Positions 5,477-9,520 of a DNA stretch of 9,520 bases are shown here, piece after piece; the first letter of the stretch is position 1, and every line of letters begins with the position of its first letter. Both the position numbers and the translations under genes were made by a program. Origin of the DNA: an uncultured bacterium (GTDB lineage: Bacteria > Cyanobacteriota > Vampirovibrionia > Gastranaerophilales > Gastranaerophilaceae); contig CAMHDG010000041.1 in the NCBI GenBank assembly GCA_946183815.1, positions 1 through 9,520 of the forward strand, read 5' to 3'. The notes under the pieces are model-generated. The model worked only from the letters and a program-made list of their open reading frames with translations, ran no database searches and was not told the DNA's origin.

Positions 5477-5492
5477 CTAAACAATAATTTAC
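5477..5492 (+). repeat. 16-bp direct repeat, right copy
   Basis: CTAAACAATAATTTAC, identical to 5316-5331. It abuts the predicted promoter of the next gene; its TAAACA (5478-5483) lies 17 bp before a TATAAT. Confidence 0.85.
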
Positions 5493-5506
5493 CTTTACGC
5501 TATAAT
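5478..5506 (+). promoter_or_regulatory. Putative promoter built partly from the repeat
   Basis: TATAAT at 5501-5506 with a weak TAAACA -35 (5478-5483) at 17-bp spacing inside the 16-bp repeat. The start codon at 5522 leaves a very short leader. The -10 is good and the -35 is four of six. Confidence 0.35.
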
Positions 5507-5521
5507 AATAACGGAGGGATT

Positions 5522-5950
5522 ATGTCAGATTTCACAAAATTAGAAGATGTTTTAAATTTTAAAGGTAACAGAATAATTACCAAAAGAATTGAACCTTACG
5601 ATGTTATTGAATCAGCAAAAAAATTCTATGATGTCACAGATTATACTTTTACAGGAAGAAATAAGTTTGAGATTTTAGATAAATTTTTAACCGAACTAAA
5701 CTCTTTAAAGGTTGCAGGCATGGGATTATACATGAAGAACGTCAACAAATTTTATTTATTAAAAATAAAAGAGAACCCTGAAAACAAAACAAACATAGAA
5801 CTATTACATTCATTACTTATCAGTAAAGAATACGGTTTTAGTGAAGATGAGCAAATAAACAAACAGGGAATAGAATATTCGACAAACACAGACTATGCAC
5901 TTGAACAAATAGATATGGGAAAAGCAGAAGCCTCTTTTATATTAATATAG
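5522..5950 (+). CDS. Small protein resembling the C-terminal part of DUF1015
   Basis: 142 residues from ATG 5522, which follows GGAGGG (5513-5518). The frame stays open upstream to 5357, but that part only translates repeat DNA. Residues 15-142 follow the order seen near the end of DUF1015 proteins as I recall it: an IITKRIE strand, a helix ending FYDV, AGMGLYMKNVNKFYLLKIKE (65-84), ELLHSLLISKEYGF, then IEYSTNTDYALEQIDMGKAEASFIL. DUF1015 proteins are usually near 400 residues and continue past this point with a Pro-rich segment and a KSTYF-like motif; here the frame ends at once. This is either a truncated remnant or a stand-alone domain. The function of DUF1015 is unknown. The family match is by eye and only moderately certain. 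Confidence 0.6.
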   Translation: MSDFTKLEDVLNFKGNRIITKRIEPYDVIESAKKFYDVTDYTFTGRNKFEILDKFLTELNSLKVAGMGLYMKNVNKFYLLKIKENPENKTNIELLHSLLISKEYGFSEDEQINKQGIEYSTNTDYALEQIDMGKAEASFILI

Positions 5951-5951
5951 A

Positions 5952-5979
5952 AATAAGCCCTGCAAAAGCAGGACTTATT
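5952..5979. terminator. Terminator hairpin between convergent genes
   Basis: AATAAG-C-CCTGC, loop AAAA, GCAGG-A-CTTATT: an 11-bp stem with one mismatch, immediately after the stop at 5950 and 41 bp from the SLH gene's stop. The T-tract is weak on both sides, so efficiency is uncertain. Confidence 0.6.
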
Positions 5980-6019
5980 ATAGGGTTTAATATATATTTA
6001 ATTCTCCACCCATATATCC

Positions 6020-7951
6020 CTATTCGTTACAGCCAAAAGCAATAGTAACGTGTTCTTTAGGGTTAATAGCAGAGATTTTATAACCCTTAGCATCTACCAT
6101 ATAAGCAACTTCATCACCTGTTGTTTGTAACAGACCTAAAGTACCTGATAAAGCAGTTCTTGTTAAGTCGATAGGTGCTTTTAGAGTATCAACCGTTGCA
6201 TCAGCAAGGCTTCTGCCTGCTGCCACAAACTGACCTTGGAATGTTTCGCCAAGTGCAATACCAACACCTGATGCAACATCTTCACCTGCGTTACCGAGGT
6301 TAGATAACATACCGCCTGTTGTTCTGCCGACTATACCAATCATTGAACCTGCCAGTGTTAATGGAGCAGACACAATTCTTGATATAATATTTGGGGTATT
6401 TGATTTATCAACTTGAGCGGTCAGAATTTGTCTAGGTAAAGTTGCACGACAACCACAGTTTTCGATTTCAGTAAAGGCAAGTTTTAACGCACCCTTTTGA
6501 CATCCGGATGGTCTTACTACCTCTATAACTTTACCGTAAACATTTGAACCTTCAGGGAATACCTGACCGTCAATAGTTACTTCTTCAAGCGTTTTTGCTG
6601 CAAATTTTTGACCTACGTGAGAAGATTTTGCGTTAATTTGGTCTTTAAACTCAAGTTGTAACGTAGGAATTTTAACGATTTCCTGATTCTCTACATAGGC
6701 AGTTCTATCCTCTTTTTGAGGCGGACAGCAGTTGTTAGCGGTTGCAGGATTCTTGTCGTAACCTAATGCTACACGTGCTGATTGCAACATTGAGGCAACA
6801 TCTGCCCTTGTTGCATCCTTAAACGGTGCAATTACATTAGGGTTAGGCGTATTCTGTAACACACCCTGTTCAAGTGCTTTTGCAATAGGAATTTGTGCCC
6901 ACGCAGGAACTGTTTTACCGTCACAATATTTTGATAATATTTCTTGTGCCTTACAATTATCTATATCACAAGTAATCGCTTTTGATATAGCACAAAGCAC
7001 TTCTGCTCTTGTTACAGGGTTAGACGGTTTGAATAAACCGTTTGGATAACCTTTCATTAAGTTTTCATGTACTGCCTGACCTATCATGTTATTAGCCCAG
7101 TGACCTGACGGAACGTCACGAAAAGCGTTTGTGGTACTTGCACAATTTTCTTTATTGAACCCTTTAATTAACATCGTTGCAAATTCTGCTCTTGAAATAT
7201 TACGTGATGGTCTGAACATGCTATCAGGATAACCAACAACAACATCATTCATAGCAAGTTTTGTAATATCACAAGATGCCCAGTATCCTGATGCTACATC
7301 AGGGAAAGAACTTCCGATATTATTGTAATCACGTTGCAGCCCTGCTGCCCCACCTGTAACACATCCCTCTTTGTTTAAATCATAAGGAACAAGTGTTTTC
7401 TTGATTGCTTCAAGTGAGTTTTGGGTTTCCATGTGGATAGGAGTACCGTTACCGTCCATTTTAGCCTCATCTCTCATAATACGGATACCGTTATGAGATG
7501 ATAAGTCATTAAGACAAGGTATATTAGCAGCCGCACCTGTTATGGAAGAGTCGGTGCTGACCATTGAACCACTTGTCGTTTCAGATAATCTCCTTGGCGA
7601 AACTGTGAATCCGTCTCCACGAAACACGCCATTTGTGGCATCTTCTCCTATATAGTTGTTATAACCATAAATAGCATTTGGGTATGCGTAAATCTGACGC
7701 ATGTTTGATTTGTTCAAATCAAGCGTAGATGGACACATTGCAGATGCAGGTGAGTCACATTTTGGCGTAGTGGTTTCGCAAGGGCATGCCTGACCTGTTA
7801 CAACAGGTCTTTCCTGTTCACAGCCACATGATGACGGTGCTGTAATAACAGGTTTTTGGTTACATGGACACGCTGCCATTGTTGTTGCGATAGAACATGT
7901 TGTTATACCAACGGCAATAGCGGCTGCCAGTGTAAGTTTCTTTATCGTCAT
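6020..7951 (-). CDS. Secreted Cys-rich S-layer-homology (SLH) domain protein
   Basis: 643 residues. A signal peptide is clear: KK at 4-5, hydrophobic stretch 7-25, likely cleavage after AA at 26-27, then CPC. Residues 28-73 carry Cys pairs (CPC, CGC, CPC). Three SLH repeats follow: 216-263 (FPDV, VVGYPDSMFRP, ISRAEF), 278-325 (FRDV, LMKGYPNGLFKP, VTRAEV) and a more diverged one at about 348-393 (WAQIPIAKAL, ATRADV). SLH domains bind cell-wall glycans, so the protein probably sits in the envelope. In cyanobacterial porins an SLH domain precedes an OprB barrel; here residues 425-515 look beta-rich and 520-610 are Gly/Ala-rich, and I see no OprB-type barrel. GGAGG (7957-7961) lies five bases before the ATG. 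Monocistronic and convergent with the DUF1015-like ORF. Family assignment is firm; the role of the C-terminal half is unknown. Confidence 0.9.
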   Translation of the reverse strand: MTIKKLTLAAAIAVGITTCSIATTMAACPCNQKPVITAPSSCGCEQERPVVTGQACPCETTTPKCDSPASAMCPSTLDLNKSNMRQIYAYPNAIYGYNNYIGEDATNGVFRGDGFTVSPRRLSETTSGSMVSTDSSITGAAANIPCLNDLSSHNGIRIMRDEAKMDGNGTPIHMETQNSLEAIKKTLVPYDLNKEGCVTGGAAGLQRDYNNIGSSFPDVASGYWASCDITKLAMNDVVVGYPDSMFRPSRNISRAEFATMLIKGFNKENCASTTNAFRDVPSGHWANNMIGQAVHENLMKGYPNGLFKPSNPVTRAEVLCAISKAITCDIDNCKAQEILSKYCDGKTVPAWAQIPIAKALEQGVLQNTPNPNVIAPFKDATRADVASMLQSARVALGYDKNPATANNCCPPQKEDRTAYVENQEIVKIPTLQLEFKDQINAKSSHVGQKFAAKTLEEVTIDGQVFPEGSNVYGKVIEVVRPSGCQKGALKLAFTEIENCGCRATLPRQILTAQVDKSNTPNIISRIVSAPLTLAGSMIGIVGRTTGGMLSNLGNAGEDVASGVGIALGETFQGQFVAAGRSLADATVDTLKAPIDLTRTALSGTLGLLQTTGDEVAYMVDAKGYKISAINPKEHVTIAFGCNE

Positions 7952-7966
7952 TTTAACCTCCTTTTG

Positions 7967-7984
7967 TAGAGCGACTTTGCTCTA
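7967..7984 (-). promoter_or_regulatory. Hairpin in the leader of the SLH gene
   Basis: TAGAGC (7967-7972), loop of six, GCTCTA (7979-7984): a 6-bp stem ending five bases upstream of the GGAGG of the SLH gene. It may protect the 5' end of the mRNA or modulate translation. A role is inferred from position only. Confidence 0.35.
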
Positions 7985-8061
7985 AACTGACTAATAAATT
8001 ATTGTTCTCTTTTCTTTCGTTTTCATTACATATTTAGTCAGGCATGTTGGATAGTATAATT

Positions 8062-8089
8062 TTGTCTTTAATTTGAATTGGTGTATAAT
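8062..8089 (+). promoter_or_regulatory. Promoter of the tRNA-Leu gene
   Basis: TTGTCT (8062-8067), 16-bp spacer, TATAAT (8084-8089); the tRNA 5' end is 58 bp downstream, leaving a short 5' leader for RNase P. A second TATAAT at 8055-8060 has no good -35. Confidence 0.6.
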
Positions 8090-8146
8090 ATATTTGAGTG
8101 AATAGTGAATGTAAAAATTTGCTTTTTTCAGTATTTGCTTGTATCT

Positions 8147-8227
8147 GCCGAAGTGGTGGAATGGTAGACACGTGCGTTTCAGGTGCGTATGGAGCAATCC
8201 GTGGGGGTTCAAGTCCCCCCTCCGGCA
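8147..8227 (+). tRNA. tRNA-Leu (anticodon CAG)
   Basis: 81 bases. Acceptor 5' strand GCCGAAG (8147-8153), T8, D arm with GGTAGAC, anticodon stem TGCGT/GCGTA around the loop TTCAGGT, so the anticodon is CAG (reads CUG). A variable arm GGA-GCAA-TCC marks a class II tRNA. T arm is GGGGG-TTCAAGT-CCCCC, then acceptor 3' strand CTCCGGC and discriminator A (8227). CCA is not encoded. One acceptor position (5:68) is an A-C mismatch and the anticodon stem contains G-T pairs. Only the elongator Leu fold fits the long variable arm together with A73. Confidence 0.93.
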
Positions 8228-8235
8228 ATTATTAT

Positions 8236-8268
8236 AAAAAACGATGACAAAAGTCATCGTTTTTTTTT
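8236..8268 (+). terminator. Intrinsic terminator of tRNA-Leu
   Basis: AAAAAACGATGAC, loop AAAA, GTCATCGTTTTTT and two further T. It starts nine bases after the tRNA 3' end. Confidence 0.93.
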
Positions 8269-8354
8269 ATAGGTTTTCAGGACAGTTTAGATGCGTTTTT
8301 GTTGGCTACAATGCCGAGTTGTTGGGAGTTTAAGGCAGTTTTAGATTTTTGAGA

Positions 8355-8500
8355 TGTACCGGACTATTCTTGCACTTTTGTCCTGATTTTTGCACTCTTT
8401 TGCACTGATATTTTTGTTTTTTAGAATTTTTCATTCCTTAAAGTGCCAATTTATTTGAATTTTTACTCTGTGCAATAAAGTGCAATAAAGTGCAAAAATA
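8355..8500. repeat. Two opposed arrays of TTGCACT decamers, possible transposon-end binding sites
   Basis: TTGCACT lies on the plus strand at 8370, 8390 and 8400. Its reverse complement AGTGCAA (TGTGCAA in the first) lies at 8469, 8479 and 8489. Spacings are multiples of 10 bp, about one helical turn. A degenerate AGTGCCAA lies at 8442. The bases before the first box start TGTACCGGAC (8355), and elements of this transposase class commonly begin with TG, so 8355 is a candidate element end. Repeated, phased sites next to the transposase gene fit transposase or repressor binding. Confidence 0.5.
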
Positions 8501-8528
8501 ATTTATCTTGCATTTTGATATGTGTAGA

Positions 8529-8582
8529 AATGTCTCTGAGATTGAGATTTAAGACTTGATGTTTCTGCGAAACAGAGACATT
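8529..8582 (+). promoter_or_regulatory. Inverted repeat in the transposase gene leader
   Basis: AATGTCTCTG (8529-8538) and CAGAGACATT (8573-8582) are perfect 10-bp arms 26 bp before the transposase ATG. Inside, TGTTTC-TGC-GAAACA (8560-8574) overlaps the right arm, so the two hairpins exclude each other. It could be a repressor site or an RNA switch-like leader; which is not decidable here. Confidence 0.45.
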
Positions 8583-8607
8583 AATGTGTGTATAAAGGAA
8601 TACGCAC

Positions 8608-9520
8608 ATGGCAGAATTTACTCCCGAAAAATGTAAACAAATAGCACTCGCAAGATTAGATCTTGTTCATCAATGGCTTGAGTTCAGAAAGAAATCTCAA
8701 AACAAACTCCAAGCTGATTATGATTTTGTAAAATTGCACAATACTTCAAATTCTCATCTTTTTGAGATTTTAGGTAAAATCTCCCGCGGGAGTTTGCACC
8801 GTTGGTATGCGATGTTAAACGGAAGAGAAGATTATACAAAGCTTTTGCCACGGTATAAATATAGTAGTGTCAATGATTATAGAACTGTACTTAATGACAA
8901 TGAAATCAAAATATTTATGGGGTTGCTTCTGCATCCGAATAGATTATCAATCGGAAAAGCAATCGCGTTAACCAAATATAAATTAAAAGAGCAGGGACAA
9001 AGTTTTATTCCGGCTGATATCACATTTAGAAGATATGCAAAATGGTTTAAGGATAATAATTACGACAAATGGATTTTAGCTCGTGACGGAGAAAAAGCAC
9101 TATCAGATAAAGTTGAACCATATATAAAACGTGATGCAAGTTTGCTTGAGGTCGGGGATATTCTTGTTGCAGACGGACATAAATTAGCTCTTCAGGTAAT
9201 TAACCCGTTTACAGGTAAACCATGCAGAGCAACATTAGTCGGATTTTTAGATTGGAAATCAACCGCATTAGTTGGTTATGAAATTATGCTTGAAGAAAAC
9301 ACCCAATGCATTGCTTCTGCACTCCGTAATGCAATTATCAATCTTGATATGATACCGAAAGTTGTTTATCAGGATAACGGCAGAGCATTCAGAGCAAAAT
9401 ATTTTACCGATGATAAAGGATTTACCGAACTTGGGTTTCAGGGTTTGTATTCAAAGTTAGGAATTGAAACAGTTTTTGCAAGACCATATAATGCCAGAGC
9501 AAAAGTTATTGAAAGATTTT
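8608..9520 (+). CDS. Mu-type DDE transposase (3' end outside the window)
   Basis: The frame from ATG 8608 is open to the window edge (304 complete codons). AAAGGA (8594-8599) lies eight bases upstream of the start. It belongs to the MuA/TniA class of integrase-fold transposases. Residues 1-150 are helical and basic, with helix-turn-helix-like segments (KISRGSLHRWYAMLNG at 57-72; SIGKAIALTKYKLKEQG at 114-130; ADITFRRYAKWF at 136-147), the part that binds element ends. The catalytic core starts at about 180: D189 (ILVADGHKL), D256 (VYQDNGRAF) and E302 (NARAKVIERF), giving the full DDE triad in MuA-like context, so the visible part appears intact. The C-terminal region that contacts MuB is not visible. 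No phage c repressor or ner gene precedes it, so this may be a simple transposon or a Mu-like prophage with a compact left end. Confidence 0.88.
   Translation, partial: MAEFTPEKCKQIALARLDLVHQWLEFRKKSQNKLQADYDFVKLHNTSNSHLFEILGKISRGSLHRWYAMLNGREDYTKLLPRYKYSSVNDYRTVLNDNEIKIFMGLLLHPNRLSIGKAIALTKYKLKEQGQSFIPADITFRRYAKWFKDNNYDKWILARDGEKALSDKVEPYIKRDASLLEVGDILVADGHKLALQVINPFTGKPCRATLVGFLDWKSTALVGYEIMLEENTQCIASALRNAIINLDMIPKVVYQDNGRAFRAKYFTDDKGFTELGFQGLYSKLGIETVFARPYNARAKVIERF

Noticed and set aside
5357..5521. N-terminal extension of the DUF1015-like ORF
   Set aside because: It translates the palindromes and direct repeat; a ribosome binding site lies immediately before ATG 5522.
7780..7800. GCATGCCTGACC in the SLH gene as another GTCAGGC palindrome
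   Set aside because: Only one arm is present and it encodes the conserved-looking CPC region; a chance match is more likely.
8053..8082. Divergent minus-strand promoter for the SLH gene (TATACT at 8053-8058)
   Set aside because: No acceptable -35 at 16-18 bp; too weak to list as a feature.
7991..8257. Two overlapping minus-strand ORFs of 88 and 64 residues across the tRNA region
   Set aside because: They read through the tRNA-Leu gene on the opposite strand; phrases such as GGLEPP are typical translated-tRNA artefacts.
8370..8495. Phased TTGCACT boxes as a replication origin with iterons
   Set aside because: No DnaA boxes, replication initiator gene or AT-rich unwinding region with the usual layout; the neighbouring gene is a transposase, which explains repeated binding sites better.

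Overview
This AT-rich bacterial window reads best as a non-photosynthetic relative of cyanobacteria (Vampirovibrionia/Gastranaerophilales, often from gut). The grounds are circumstantial: a signal-peptide protein with three S-layer-homology (SLH) domains, as in envelope anchors of cyanobacteria and some Firmicutes; a small protein opening with an N-x-AFKG motif; and intergenic DNA full of short palindromes and short tandem repeats, as in cyanobacteria. No marker gene settles the taxonomy.

Layout. 1-477 (+) is the 3' end of an elongation factor G gene, with its terminator. A convergent gene (728-1060, -) encodes a 110-residue protein of unknown function between dispersed palindromes. Next on the minus strand are two paralogues of unknown function: a 457-residue protein (1430-2803) with an N-terminal domain, a Pro/Asn linker and a helical C-terminal part, and upstream of it a 98-residue protein (3035-3331) that is the N-terminal domain alone. 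A homologous noncoding leader of about 118 bp precedes each, but in the second copy about 350 bp of hairpin-bearing noncoding DNA lies between leader and start codon. Then come a YfcE-like metallophosphoesterase (3972-4718, +) and a convergent dUTPase gene (dut, 4777-5214, -) sharing a two-way terminator.

5240-5510 is a dense repeat island: a tandem heptamer, a perfect 19-bp-arm palindrome, and a 34-bp-arm imperfect palindrome enclosing two small hairpins, flanked by a 16-bp direct repeat. It sits directly upstream of a 142-residue ORF (5522-5950, +) that resembles only the C-terminal part of DUF1015 proteins. The Cys-rich SLH protein gene (6020-7951, -) is convergent with it. A tRNA-Leu(CAG) gene (8147-8227, +) with its own promoter and terminator is followed by a stretch with decamer-phased TTGCACT boxes in two opposed clusters, and then by a Mu-type DDE transposase gene (8608 to the window end, +) with all three catalytic residues visible. 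This looks like the left part of a Mu-like transposon or transposable prophage downstream of the tRNA.

The window mixes housekeeping functions (translation, nucleotide pool sanitation) with lineage-specific envelope or structural proteins and mobile DNA. I see no complete defence or biosynthetic system. The most unusual content is the duplicated leader-plus-domain pair, the repeat island, and the phased repeats next to the transposase.
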